From NCBI RefSeq assembly GCF_052119705.1, contig NZ_JBGQOP010000011.1:1-64000 (forward strand): 64,000 bases of DNA, given 5' to 3'. Below the pieces are notes generated by a model. The model was given only the letters and a program-made list of their open reading frames with translations. It was not told the DNA's origin and searched no databases. The DNA comes from Oceanimonas sp052119705. GTDB taxonomy: Bacteria > Pseudomonadota > Gammaproteobacteria > Enterobacterales > Aeromonadaceae. The position numbers and the translations under genes are program-made. Shown piece after piece: positions 1 to 8,571 of the stretch. The stretch's first letter is position 1; each line of letters opens with the position of its first letter.

Positions 1-84
<84 letters not shown>

Positions 85-95
85 GCCCGCAGGGC

Positions 96-698
96 TTACG
101 CTCCCGACAGTGCCAAATATTGCTCATGCAATTGCAGCACGGCGGCTCTTAGCTGCGCTAAGTCACAGTCGTTGTTATCAATTATATCGTCGGCGGCAGC
201 CAAGCGCTGTTCGCGGCTAGCCTGAGTGGCCATCATGGCTTTGATCTGCGCCTCGTTGCTGCTATCTCGGCGCACGCTGCGCGCTATTTGTACCTCTGCA
301 CTGGCATCCACCACCAGTACACGGTCGCATAAATCGGTGAGTTTATTCTCAACTAACAACGGCACTACTAACAAGCAATACGCCGATCTGGCGTTCTGGC
401 ATTCGACAAGCATCCGCTCGCGGATCAGCGGGTGCAGTAAGGCTTCTAACCAATGACGATAAGCCGCATTTTCAAAGATCCGCTCGCGCATCAAAGCTCG
501 ATTTAAGCTGCCATCTGCAGCTATTACCTCTGGGCCAAAATAGGCACCAATGGCATCTAATACTGGCTCACCTGAGGCCACAACGTCTCGAGCAATCATG
601 TCTGCATCTACTATCACGACACCCAGCTCGGCAAATAAATCGGCGACCGTGCTCTTACCGCTGCCGATGCCGCCGGTTACTCCTACTGTATATGTCAT
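96..698 (-). CDS. coaE: Dephospho-CoA kinase
   Basis: CoaE phosphorylates the 3' hydroxyl of dephospho-CoA with ATP, the last step of coenzyme A synthesis, in the cytoplasm. The 200-residue protein has the P-loop GGIGSGKST at residues 9-17 and the DAD motif at 31-33 expected of the family, and its length is normal. The ATG overlaps the pilD stop by four bases (ATGA), so it is translationally coupled to the last pil gene, the arrangement common in Aeromonas, Vibrio and Pseudomonas. The usual partners zapD and yacG would lie beyond the left edge. The stop codon lies within a copy of the GTAAGC-type repeat bordering the heptamer array. Confidence 0.97.
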   Translation of the reverse strand: MTYTVGVTGGIGSGKSTVADLFAELGVVIVDADMIARDVVASGEPVLDAIGAYFGPEVIAADGSLNRALMRERIFENAAYRHWLEALLHPLIRERMLVECQNARSAYCLLVVPLLVENKLTDLCDRVLVVDASAEVQIARSVRRDSSNEAQIKAMMATQASREQRLAAADDIIDNNDCDLAQLRAAVLQLHEQYLALSGA

Positions 699-1561
699 AA
701 GGCTACACTCCAGTACCAGCTAATTAAGGATTTTCCCCAAATCAAATACACCCAGCCGGCAATAGCCAAGGCTGGGCCAAAGGGCAGTACGCGATCGCTA
801 CTTAAGCGACGGCTGGCCATTAAGCTTAAGCCAATGACCGAGCCTATAACGGAAGAGAGTAAGAGTATTGGCAATATCGACTGCCAGCCAAACCAAGCAC
901 CCAGTGCGGCTAATAGCTTAAAGTCGCCATAGCCCATGCCTTCTTTACCTGTGGCTAACTTAAAAGCCCAATATAAGCTCCACAGCACGCCGTAACCAAC
1001 AGCTGCGCCTATCACAGCATCGGGTAGCGCGATAAAGTGGCCATCAATATTAATTAATAATCCTATCCATAACAGCGACAGGGTTAGATTATCGGGCAAC
1101 AACAGATGATCGACGTCGATCATGGTCATGCAGATCAATAGCCAAGTAAATAACAAGGCGGCCAGCAGTTGTGGGCTGGCGCCAAAACGCCACACGATAA
1201 CGGCAGATAAAATAGCCGTGCTTAATTCAACCAGTGGATAGCGCTTAGAGACCTTGACCTGACAATAACGGCAACGGCCGTGCAGCATTAACCAGCTGAC
1301 GAGCGGAATATTATCAAGCGCACTCAACTGATGCTGGCAGTGTGAACAACGGGATCGCGGCGTACAAATATTAAAGGTTTCTTGTGCGGGGGTAGGACTT
1401 GCGTTGAGTTCTGTGCAATCTCGCTGCCATTCCCGCTTTAGCATCACCGGCAATCGATAAATAACCACATTTAAAAAACTACCGACTAATAAACCAAATA
1501 AAGTAACCATAATATAAAGAGAGAGCAGATCTTCAGTTAACCATTGGCTTAACAGCGCCAT
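695..1561 (-). CDS. pilD: Type IV prepilin peptidase / N-methyltransferase
   Basis: This inner-membrane aspartic protease (family A24) cleaves the leader from type IV prepilins and usually type II secretion pseudopilins, then N-methylates the new N-terminal Phe. The 288 residues include an N-terminal hydrophobic segment with two CxxC pairs (CSHC and CRYC, zinc site), several membrane segments, and both catalytic Asp motifs, seen as IDVDHLLLPD and the GxGD-type GYGDFKLL. An AAGGAT ribosome site precedes the ATG. It follows pilC by 54 bp and overlaps coaE by four bases. Its cognate substrate PilA is encoded in the same cluster. Confidence 0.97.
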   Translation of the reverse strand: MALLSQWLTEDLLSLYIMVTLFGLLVGSFLNVVIYRLPVMLKREWQRDCTELNASPTPAQETFNICTPRSRCSHCQHQLSALDNIPLVSWLMLHGRCRYCQVKVSKRYPLVELSTAILSAVIVWRFGASPQLLAALLFTWLLICMTMIDVDHLLLPDNLTLSLLWIGLLINIDGHFIALPDAVIGAAVGYGVLWSLYWAFKLATGKEGMGYGDFKLLAALGAWFGWQSILPILLLSSVIGSVIGLSLMASRRLSSDRVLPFGPALAIAGWVYLIWGKSLISWYWSVAL

Positions 1562-1615
1562 TTTAAATCCTTTGTGTGAATAAGTGACTATCTAAGCGTT
1601 AATGATCATGCAGCA

Positions 1616-2827
1616 TTAATGAATAACGCTACCCAAACTAAAGATGGGAAGGTACATGGCAATGACTAAACCGCCAACCAAAATTCCTAATACCAACATC
1701 ATCACAGGTTCAATTAAGCTGGCTAAGGCATCGACTGAGGTATCGACCTCGGCTTCATAAATGCTCGCCACTTTGTGCATCATATCGTCAATTACACCGG
1801 TTTCCTCGCCAATCATGGCTAACTGCACCAGCAGGTCGGGGAAAAGCTGACTGGCGGTCAACGCCTGATGCAGGGGTAATCCAGCTATCACGTCATTGCG
1901 CGCCTGCAATACCGCTTGGCGATAAACTCGGTTACCGCAGGCGCCAGCGGATAACACTAGCCCTTCAATTAAAGGAATGCCGGCAGCGAAAGTGGCGGCC
2001 AGCGTGCGGGCAAAGCCGGTTAAGGCGGCTTTTTGCAATATGCCCCCTAATACCGGCAGCTTAAGCAATAGGCGATCTTGGCGCTGGCGCCATTGATGAG
2101 AGCTGCGCCGAGCTTTAATCACCCCATAGCCGAGCACTAAGATCGCTAACAGTAAATAGCCACCGTAGGCTTGCAAGCCACGAGATAAGCCGATCACGGC
2201 CTGAGTAAACCAAGGTAAAGGCGCGCCAAAATTGGCGTACATCTCCTCAAACTGGGGTATTACCCACAGCAATAAAATGGCGGTGACTCCTGCCGCCACC
2301 ACCAACACTAATGCCGGATAAAACAGGGCTTTCTTTATTTTAGCTTTTAACCGCTCGGCTTTTTCCGCGTACACCGCCAACTGTGCAAAGACCTGCGCCA
2401 ATGCCCCCATTTGCTCACCTGCCTGCACCAGATCGCGATAGAGGTCGCTAAATTGCGCGGGGAATTGTTTCAGCGCCAGCGATAAGGGCTGGCCACTTTC
2501 TACCTCTGTGGCGAGCTCGCTGAGTAAGTGTGCCAGCGAGGTCTTGGTCGCTGAGCGCGCGATAAGTTGTAAGCTTTGTAGCAGCGGTATACCCGCCTGC
2601 AACATAGTCGCCAATTGACGAGTCATTAGGGCTATGTCTGCTGCGCGAATGGTTTGGTTAACTTTGTTGAATAAAGGGGCGCGTTTACGTTGCACCCGAA
2701 TGGGCTGAATGCCTTGGCGTTGTAATTGGTATTTAACGGCAAGTAAACTGGACTCATGTACAAAACCGGACACAGTTTGGCCGTTTTTATTGATGCCTTG
2801 CCAATGATAGCGCTGCTTTTTATCCAT
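1616..2827 (-). CDS. pilC: Type IV pilus inner-membrane platform protein PilC
   Basis: PilC is the polytopic inner-membrane platform on which PilB drives pilin polymerisation. The 403 residues contain two repeated T2SF (GspF-like) domains, roughly residues 65-190 and 270-390, with hydrophobic segments near 170-195, 215-235 and at the C-terminus (about 370-395), the classical PilC/GspF layout. A good GGAGG ribosome site precedes the ATG. It lies 67 bp after pilB in the same direction, making a pilA-pilB-pilC-pilD-coaE transcription unit likely. It could be mistaken for GspF, but the pilin and PilD neighbours argue for PilC. Confidence 0.96.
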   Translation of the reverse strand: MDKKQRYHWQGINKNGQTVSGFVHESSLLAVKYQLQRQGIQPIRVQRKRAPLFNKVNQTIRAADIALMTRQLATMLQAGIPLLQSLQLIARSATKTSLAHLLSELATEVESGQPLSLALKQFPAQFSDLYRDLVQAGEQMGALAQVFAQLAVYAEKAERLKAKIKKALFYPALVLVVAAGVTAILLLWVIPQFEEMYANFGAPLPWFTQAVIGLSRGLQAYGGYLLLAILVLGYGVIKARRSSHQWRQRQDRLLLKLPVLGGILQKAALTGFARTLAATFAAGIPLIEGLVLSAGACGNRVYRQAVLQARNDVIAGLPLHQALTASQLFPDLLVQLAMIGEETGVIDDMMHKVASIYEAEVDTSVDALASLIEPVMMLVLGILVGGLVIAMYLPIFSLGSVIH

Positions 2828-2894
2828 GAGCGACCTCCAGCTGCATGGGTAAAGGGTGAGTGCCGCGTGTTTTTGCGGCCTATGATGCGCCCGT

Positions 2895-4625
2895 TTATTG
2901 AGTAATGCGATTGACCTCGGCCAAGCTAATCACACCTTGTTGTGCCTTAGCCAAGGCGGCTTGGCGTAGGGTGACCATGCCAGACGCGGCAGCGGCTTGT
3001 GCCAGTGCTGAGGCGTCGGCGCCGCTTAGCATTAACCCAGCTAAGTGGTGATCCATGGCTAACACCTCATAGATACCGATGCGGCCTTTGTAGCCGTCGG
3101 TACACAAGGCGCAGCCGCAAGCTCGGTATAAAGTAATGTCATGCTTATCAAGCTTGGCGTCCTTACCTTCAGCGCTATCGAGTCTCTGACGGTTATCGTT
3201 AAACCCCAATAAGGCTAATTGTTGTACCGGCAATGACTGTGGTTGTTTGCAATGAGGGCAGAGTTTACGGGCCAAGCGTTGGGCAATGATCAGGCTAACC
3301 GAAGAGGCAATGTTATAAGCGGCCAGTCCCATATTAATGAGGCGAGCCAGGGTGTCGGTAGCTGAGTTGGTGTGTAAAGTAGAGAGTACCAGATGGCCGG
3401 TTTGCGCCGCCTTAATGGCAATCTCTGCGGTTTCTAAGTCGCGGATTTCGCCCACCATAATAATATCTGGATCTTGTCTTAAGAAAGCTCTGAGCGCCTG
3501 CGCAAAACCTAAGCCCGCTTTGGGATTAATTTGTACCTGATTAATGCCCGGCATAATAATTTCAATGGGATCTTCGGCGGCGGATATATTACGGCTCACC
3601 GTATTTAAGATACTTAAGCCTGTGTAGAGCGACACAGTTTTGCCAGAGCCGGTGGGGCCTGTTACCAGAATTAATCCTTGAGATAAGTGTAGGGCGCTCA
3701 AATAGGCCGCTTTTTGTGACGCCTCAAAGCCCAGCTGATGAATATCTAATTTGGTCACGGCGCTATCGAGCAGGCGCAGCACAATTTTCTCTCCGGCTTG
3801 GGTCGGTAAGCTACTCACGCGCATATCGATGGACTTGTGGCGACTCAGTTGCAGCTTAATACGACCATCTTGGGGTTGACGGCGTTCGGCAATATCGAGG
3901 CGTGCCATCACCTTGAGTCGTGCGGCAAAGCGATTGGCCAGCTGCTTGGGTGGGGAAGCCACGTCATACAATAGGCCGTCGATACGAAAGCGGATCCGAT
4001 AAAAGCGCTCATAAGGCTCAAAATGAATATCGGAGGCGGCTTTGCGTACCGCATCACGCAACACTTGGTGAATGTAGCGCACTATAGGCGCGTCATCGTC
4101 ATCTTGGGCTGTTTCTTCAAAGGCTAAATCTAAGACGTCAGTTTCTGAGCTAGCAGTTAAATCGACCAGATGCGGCTCATCATTGCGCTGCAGCTGCTGT
4201 AGCCTTAGGGCTAACTTAGCTTCTTCTACCAGTCTGGTATCCGTAACCACATTAAACCGAAAACTAAAGTCCTCTAATGCCAGTACATTGCTGGGATCCG
4301 CCATGGCCAAGTACAAGACGTTATCTTGACAGAGCACTGGCAGCGCATGATGGCGTTCAATTAAGTCCATGCTCAAATATTGCGGCGGTAAGTCTTGGCC
4401 ATTGAGGTCATCTAAATCCCACAGAGTTAAGCCGTAATGGTGAGCACAAAACTGAGCGAGCTCACCGCTGGTTAGTAGTTTTCGCTCTACTAGCACAGTG
4501 CTCAGCGGCTTGGCTTCTTGCTGGACTTGAGTGAGCGCCTGCTCCACTTCAGCTTGGGTCAGTTTCGCGGCCACTAATAAACTGCGGGCTAAGCCTTGGG
4601 TGGTTAATATAGGGCTGGTTAGCAT
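2895..4625 (-). CDS. pilB: Type IV pilus assembly ATPase PilB
   Basis: PilB is the cytoplasmic hexameric ATPase that powers pilus extension. The 576-residue protein has an N-terminal MshEN/GspE-N type domain (about 1-150), a GSPII_E ATPase core with Walker A GPTGSGKT at residues 323-330, a Walker B region read as IIMVGEIRD, and a C-terminal zinc-binding tetracysteine region (CPHC followed by CGCALC). Its length is typical. The ATG overlaps the end of pilA by 7 bp, so translation is probably coupled to the pilin gene. No retraction ATPase (PilT) lies in this window; pilT is normally encoded elsewhere. Confidence 0.97.
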   Translation of the reverse strand: MLTSPILTTQGLARSLLVAAKLTQAEVEQALTQVQQEAKPLSTVLVERKLLTSGELAQFCAHHYGLTLWDLDDLNGQDLPPQYLSMDLIERHHALPVLCQDNVLYLAMADPSNVLALEDFSFRFNVVTDTRLVEEAKLALRLQQLQRNDEPHLVDLTASSETDVLDLAFEETAQDDDDAPIVRYIHQVLRDAVRKAASDIHFEPYERFYRIRFRIDGLLYDVASPPKQLANRFAARLKVMARLDIAERRQPQDGRIKLQLSRHKSIDMRVSSLPTQAGEKIVLRLLDSAVTKLDIHQLGFEASQKAAYLSALHLSQGLILVTGPTGSGKTVSLYTGLSILNTVSRNISAAEDPIEIIMPGINQVQINPKAGLGFAQALRAFLRQDPDIIMVGEIRDLETAEIAIKAAQTGHLVLSTLHTNSATDTLARLINMGLAAYNIASSVSLIIAQRLARKLCPHCKQPQSLPVQQLALLGFNDNRQRLDSAEGKDAKLDKHDITLYRACGCALCTDGYKGRIGIYEVLAMDHHLAGLMLSGADASALAQAAAASGMVTLRQAALAKAQQGVISLAEVNRITQ

Positions 4626-5065
4626 AGGTTGACTGCTACGCAGCTGCCGGGATTGGTTGTAGGGTTATTTTCCCATGTGACGCGCCCGCCTGTGCTAGGG
4701 CGAGTGCCCACCTGAATAAATGTTTCTTCGTCTAGTAGGTCAGTGGCGGTGGCCGTTATTACCCAAGAGTCGGTGCCTACGGCCTCTACCTCTACTTTTT
4801 CCACGTAATCAGTTTCCACTGCCGTGGGAGGAACGGCGTTAGTACCTGCCGCGGCACAATCAGCGCCACTAATTTGCACACATACATCGATGGCGGTTTT
4901 GGCGGGGCCGGTGGCGGCAATTACTTCCGAGAAGCGGGCGCGTTGAATATAACTTTGGTAGGAGGGCAGGGCGATCACGGCGAGTATGGCCACAATTGCC
5001 ACCACTATCATAAGTTCGATTAGAGTAAAACCTAGGCTTGAGCGCGAGTTAAGGGGCTGCTTCAT
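4619..5065 (-). CDS. pilA: Major type IV pilin precursor
   Basis: This is the major pilin subunit, processed by PilD and assembled by PilB/PilC. The 148-residue prepilin has a 12-residue basic leader ending in Gly12, mature Phe13, and Glu at mature position 5, followed by the long hydrophobic N-terminal helix (FTLIELMIVVAIVAIL). Two cysteine pairs are visible, one mid-protein and one at the C-terminus (SCVAVNLC), consistent with a disulphide-bonded D-region. The ribosome site CAAGGA sits 10 bp upstream of ATG. A 155-bp gap separates it from ampD. I saw only a weak sigma-54-like element there (complement of 5166-5181, matching mainly the -24 GG), so I do not claim RpoN control. Confidence 0.95.
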   Translation of the reverse strand: MKQPLNSRSSLGFTLIELMIVVAIVAILAVIALPSYQSYIQRARFSEVIAATGPAKTAIDVCVQISGADCAAAGTNAVPPTAVETDYVEKVEVEAVGTDSWVITATATDLLDEETFIQVGTRPSTGGRVTWENNPTTNPGSCVAVNLC

Positions 5066-5220
5066 AATGTGTCATCCTTGACCGATAAATCGTTATGAAC
5101 AGTGCCAGCGGCTTCCTTGCTGGCGATGCGAGGTGCCCTTAAAGGTAGCAATAAACAACAAGCATGGCGAATAAATGACCAGTCTGCAGCTATAAGCCGC
5201 GAAAGTATCGCTTCTGCAAC

Positions 5221-5781
5221 TCATGCATCACGATTTAGATGCTCAATGAAATCCCAATCAAAGCCGCTGCCGGGATCTGTCTTACGCCCCGGCGCTATGT
5301 CGCTGTGGCCGACGATATGGGCAGGCGTAATGGCAGGGAATTGACATTGGATAAGCTGGGTGAGTGTGGTGAGGGTTTGATATTGAGCATCAGTAAAAGT
5401 GCCAGTATCTGTGCCTTCAAGCTCAACCCCGATAGCAAAATCATTGCAGCGCTCGCGGCCTTGAAAGTTAGATTGACCGGCGTGCCAAGCGCGTTTATGC
5501 AAAGAGACATATTGCACTAGCTCGCCATCTCGCCTGATCAAGCAGTGGGCCGAGACTTTAAGATGTTGAATGCCAACAAAATAAGCATCATCATCAGGGT
5601 TTAATTGCCCTAAAAACAGCTGGTCGATATAGGGGCCGCCAAACTGGCCCGGCGGCAGACTAATGCTGTGCACCACTAATAAAGACACTTCTTGCTCGGG
5701 TCTGTCATCAAAGTGTGGTGAGGGGCAGTGGCGAGCAGGCTGCAACCAGCCGTCATCAGTTAACATTAGCGAACGAGTCAT
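5221..5781 (-). CDS. ampD: 1,6-anhydro-N-acetylmuramyl-L-alanine amidase AmpD
   Basis: AmpD is a cytoplasmic zinc amidase that removes the peptide from 1,6-anhydroMurNAc-peptides during cell-wall recycling; its loss induces AmpC-type beta-lactamases where AmpR is present. The 186-residue Amidase_2 protein has predicted zinc ligands His38, His159 and Asp169 in the HSISLPPGQFGG and VGHSDIAPGRKTDPG motifs, and the catalytic-face Glu120 (GVELEG). Spacing and length match the family. It lies near nadC, as in many gammaproteobacteria. ampE, the usual downstream partner, is not present here. Confidence 0.97.
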   Translation of the reverse strand: MTRSLMLTDDGWLQPARHCPSPHFDDRPEQEVSLLVVHSISLPPGQFGGPYIDQLFLGQLNPDDDAYFVGIQHLKVSAHCLIRRDGELVQYVSLHKRAWHAGQSNFQGRERCNDFAIGVELEGTDTGTFTDAQYQTLTTLTQLIQCQFPAITPAHIVGHSDIAPGRKTDPGSGFDWDFIEHLNRDA

Positions 5782-5912
5782 GTGGGCCTCTAGTACCAGT
5801 CAGATAGGCCCTATAGTAAGAGGCTAAGCCCGAGCCCGGCAAGTAAACATAAGCGGCAAGCAACCTATTGCTGATAAGCAAACAGGGCGTCGCCAGATGA
5901 GCAGGAGAGCAT

Positions 5913-6398
5913 ATGCAACGTCGATTAGGGCTCATCATGTGGTTAATGGTGTGGGTGTTAGCATTAGGTCTGTTGACTTGGTTTTTTCAGCAAAAGCTCA
6001 CCCACGATAATAATCCTAACCAAGCCATCCGCCAGCTCGATGCCCAGACCATAGTGCTGGAGCAAAACAATCGCGGTCATTATTTGGCCAGCGGTCAGAT
6101 CAACGACCTAGGCGTGGTCTTTCTGTTAGATACGGGCGCCACCCAAGTGGCTGTGCCCCAAGCGTTAGCCGCTAAGCTGCAGTTAAAGAAAGGGGCTGCG
6201 GTGAGGTTAAGTACCGCAGCAGGCACAGTGACGGGCTACGCCACGCGCATAAAAAGCCTGTCTTTAGGGCCTTTCACCTTGTACGATTTGAGTGCCGTTA
6301 TTATGCCCAGTGACAGTAATGAAATACTGTTAGGCATGAACGCCTTGCGCCAATTTGAGCTCATTCAACGCAATGGCCAACTGACCATTCGCAGATAA
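5913..6398 (+). CDS. Membrane-anchored retropepsin-like aspartic protease (TIGR02281-type)
   Basis: The 161-residue protein has one N-terminal membrane segment (about residues 8-25), a short linker, and a retroviral-type aspartic protease fold. The signature LLDTGAT has its Asp at residue 73, and the later LLGMNALRQFEL corresponds to the second conserved block of clan AA proteases. Such proteins act as homodimers because each subunit carries one catalytic Asp. The predicted topology puts the domain in the periplasm. A good GGAGAG ribosome site precedes ATG. It lies between divergent ampD and co-directional nadC; the physiological substrate is unknown. Confidence 0.85.
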   Translation: MQRRLGLIMWLMVWVLALGLLTWFFQQKLTHDNNPNQAIRQLDAQTIVLEQNNRGHYLASGQINDLGVVFLLDTGATQVAVPQALAAKLQLKKGAAVRLSTAAGTVTGYATRIKSLSLGPFTLYDLSAVIMPSDSNEILLGMNALRQFELIQRNGQLTIRR

Positions 6399-6429
6399 AA
6401 GAAAAGTGAGCAGCCAGGTCAAAAGATAT

Positions 6430-6575
6430 TTTGCAACGAAATCCGCGAAATCCACGGAAAATTAAGATGAAGTCAAGGTCGATAAAGGCCAAATTGTTAA
6501 GGTATAGACCTTACAATAAAGATCTCTTTCAGATCTGATCTTTATTGTTCCCTGTTCTTCTGCGTCTTATACGGG
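6430..6575. repeat. Diverged copy of the CCACGGAA...TTGTTCCGTGT intergenic element
   Basis: The gap before nadC has a left part with CGCGAAATCCACGGAAAA and a right part with GATCTTTATTGTTCCCTG followed by TTCTTCTGCGTCTTA. The same left and right halves occur, better conserved, at 45391-45537. An internal inverted repeat AAAGATC...GATCTTT is present, and its TCTTTCAGATCT segment recurs inverted at about 54171-54190. I read this as a decayed non-coding repeat; it adjoins the nadC start. Confidence 0.6.
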
Positions 6576-6581
6576 AAAACC

Positions 6582-7439
6582 ATGTTGGAAAAAACTATGT
6601 TAGAACAAGAAGTCCGTTTTAATGTCACCGCAGCCCTCTCCGAAGACTTAGGCGGTACCTTAGATGCGACGCGCGACATTACCGCCCAGTTGTTGCCCGA
6701 GTTTGAGGTGGTAGTCGCGCATGTCATCACCCGCGAAGACGGCGTGTTCTGTGGTCAAGCCTTTGCCGACGAAACCTTTCGTCAACTCGGTGGTGAAGTT
6801 GAGTTACAGTGGCTAGTTAAAGATGGTGAAGCGGTCAGCGCTAATCAGCGTTTATTAACACTGACCGGTCCCGCCCGCGCCATCATGACGGGGGAGCGCA
6901 CCGCGCTGAATTTTATTCAAACCTTATCCGGCGTGGCCACCATTACGCGCAGCTATGTGCAGCAATTGGCTGGCACTCAATGCCGCTTGCTCGATACCCG
7001 TAAAACACTACCCGGTTTGCGGCTGGCGCTGAAATACGCGGTCACCTGCGGTGGCGGCCATAATCACCGAATTGGCCTATTTGATGCTTATCTGATCAAA
7101 GAAAATCATATCTTTGCTTGTGGCGGTATTGATAAGGCCGTGGCCGAGGCTAAGCGCTTGCAGCCAGAAAAATCTGTGGAAGTAGAAGTGGAGTCACTGG
7201 CGGAGTTAGAGCAAGCACTGCAGGCTGGCGCCGATATTATTATGCTCGATAACTTCAGCACCCAAGATATGCGCGCCGCTGTGGCGCTAACCAAGGGTGC
7301 GGCTAAGTTAGAAGTGTCGGGTAACGTGACGCTGAACACCATCGCCGAATTTGCCGCCACTGGTGTGGATTTTATCTCAGTGGGCGCGCTCACCAAGCAT
7401 GTACAGGCCATGGACTTATCGCTACGAGTTGCTGAATAA
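6582..7439 (+). CDS. nadC: Nicotinate-nucleotide pyrophosphorylase (carboxylating)
   Basis: NadC (quinolinate phosphoribosyltransferase) converts quinolinate and PRPP to nicotinate mononucleotide in de novo NAD synthesis. The 285-residue protein has the substrate-binding motif RKTLPGLRLALKYAV, the conserved GGGHNHRIGLFDAYLIKENH block and the C-terminal barrel motif IIMLDNF, all typical. The upstream ATG (6582) gives MLEKTMLEQEV; a second ATG at residue 6 (6597) is an alternative start. nadC lies close to ampD and pdhR, as in E. coli. Confidence 0.97.
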   Translation: MLEKTMLEQEVRFNVTAALSEDLGGTLDATRDITAQLLPEFEVVVAHVITREDGVFCGQAFADETFRQLGGEVELQWLVKDGEAVSANQRLLTLTGPARAIMTGERTALNFIQTLSGVATITRSYVQQLAGTQCRLLDTRKTLPGLRLALKYAVTCGGGHNHRIGLFDAYLIKENHIFACGGIDKAVAEAKRLQPEKSVEVEVESLAELEQALQAGADIIMLDNFSTQDMRAAVALTKGAAKLEVSGNVTLNTIAEFAATGVDFISVGALTKHVQAMDLSLRVAE

Positions 7440-7440
7440 G

Positions 7441-7532
7441 ATTGTGAGGCGTGAAACGGGAGGTGTGAGGCGTTAGGTACCGCAGCCGAAAGCTGGCTTT
7501 TTCTCCTCCCGCCTCACCCTTTACCCATCACA
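7441..7532. repeat. GTGAGGCG-type inverted intergenic repeat
   Basis: Just after nadC comes GTGAGGCGTGAAACGGGAGG followed by a second GTGTGAGGCGTTAGG, and about 30 bp later the complementary CTCCTCCCGCCTCACC. The same degenerate GTGAGG(C/A)GT(G/A)AGG theme and its complement recur around 23365, 32010-32115, 34525, 40152, 56615, 57830 and 60050, always between or at the ends of genes. Confidence 0.7.
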
Positions 7533-7595
7533 GTGTCTTAACGCAATAATCAGCAGCAAAAAAGCCATTATCAATAATTCTGATTTGCGTTTTTT

Positions 7596-7609
7596 CTAGA
7601 CTAGTCTAG
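7596..7609. promoter_or_regulatory. Perfect 14-bp palindrome upstream of pdhR
   Basis: CTAGACTAGTCTAG is a perfect 14-bp palindrome about 110 bp upstream of the PdhR operator. An ATTGGT half-site (7618-7623) follows. It is a candidate operator for an unidentified dimeric regulator of the pdh operon; no protein is assigned. Confidence 0.4.
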
Positions 7610-7720
7610 CCTTAGATATTGGTCTAAAAATGTTGACGATTTCTTACGCTATTGTGTCCAATTTAAATTAATTTATTGGACATTTTAGCGGCGTAATGAT
7701 ACCTTTTTTTAACAGTGTCA

Positions 7721-7735
7721 ATTGGTCTTACCAAT
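7721..7735. promoter_or_regulatory. PdhR operator
   Basis: ATTGGTCTTACCAAT matches the known PdhR consensus ATTGGTnnnACCAAT at every fixed position. It lies 13 bp before the pdhR start codon and downstream of a plausible promoter (TTGGAC 7676-7681 with a GATAC-like -10 near 7698). The position fits pyruvate-relieved autorepression of pdhR-aceEF. The operator is clear; the exact -10 is not. Confidence 0.92.
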
Positions 7736-7748
7736 ATAAGCCGAGTCA

Positions 7749-8510
7749 ATGTCGAATCAGCGTATTAAGCAGCCAAAACTTGCCGACACTATCGCCGCCA
7801 AAATTGAGCAGATGATAGTAGAAGGCAGCTTGCAGCCCGGACAACGTTTGTTGCCAGAGCGCGAGCTTGCAGAGCAATACGCCGTATCTCGACCTTCGGT
7901 ACGAGAAGCCATCCAATTGCTGGAAGCAAGAGGGCTGGTTTCTCGACGTCAGGGTGGCGGCACTTATGTGCAAAACGCCCTGACTAAAGGACTTGCTGAC
8001 CCGTTATTTCAGCTGCTGGCGGAACATCCCGAGTCGCAATACGACATGCTGGAGTTTCGTCATACCATGGAAGGTATCTCCGCTTTTTATGCCGCCGTGC
8101 GCGGCAACGAAGCTGACTTCGATGCTATACGTGCAGCACAGTTAGCCATAGTACAAGCACAAGAGCTGGGTGACTTACCCGCTGAAGCCGCGGCCGCCGC
8201 CGAATTTTATATCGCGGTCGCCGCGGCGGCTCACAACGTGGTGTTATTACACCTGTTGCGCGCCATGCAGCCGTTGTTAGAGTCCAGTATCTTGCGCAAT
8301 ATCAAAATATTAAACCGACGTGCCGGTATGGTGGAAAAGATCCGCGTTCATCGCGCCAATCTAATCCAATGCATACTGTCTCGCGAGCCGGAACAAGCCA
8401 GAGATGCATGTCACGATCATCTGGCTTTTATTGAAGAAACTCTGCTCGACATTCAGCGTGAAGAGAGCCGTATTCAGCGCTCTTTACGCCGACATCGACA
8501 GCAGGAATGA
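7749..8510 (+). CDS. pdhR: Pyruvate dehydrogenase operon repressor PdhR
   Basis: PdhR is a GntR/FadR-family repressor released from DNA by pyruvate. The 253-residue protein has an N-terminal winged helix with the family signature ELAEQYAVSRPSVREAIQLL, then the RQGGGTYV wing, and an all-helical FCD ligand-binding domain (about 95-230). It is the first gene of the pdhR-aceE-aceF cluster, 61 bp before aceE, and a perfect PdhR operator sits just upstream of its start, supporting autoregulation. The arrangement is the same as in E. coli. Confidence 0.96.
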   Translation: MSNQRIKQPKLADTIAAKIEQMIVEGSLQPGQRLLPERELAEQYAVSRPSVREAIQLLEARGLVSRRQGGGTYVQNALTKGLADPLFQLLAEHPESQYDMLEFRHTMEGISAFYAAVRGNEADFDAIRAAQLAIVQAQELGDLPAEAAAAAEFYIAVAAAAHNVVLLHLLRAMQPLLESSILRNIKILNRRAGMVEKIRVHRANLIQCILSREPEQARDACHDHLAFIEETLLDIQREESRIQRSLRRHRQQE

Positions 8511-8571
8511 CAATGCCTTCGGCACTGATGACACCCATGGGCATGAGCCCCAAACGAGATAGGAAACAGCC

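Noticed and set aside
5166..5181. Sigma-54 promoter for pilA
   Set aside because: Only the -24 GG and a -12 GC at correct spacing match; flanking consensus bases differ, so support is too weak.
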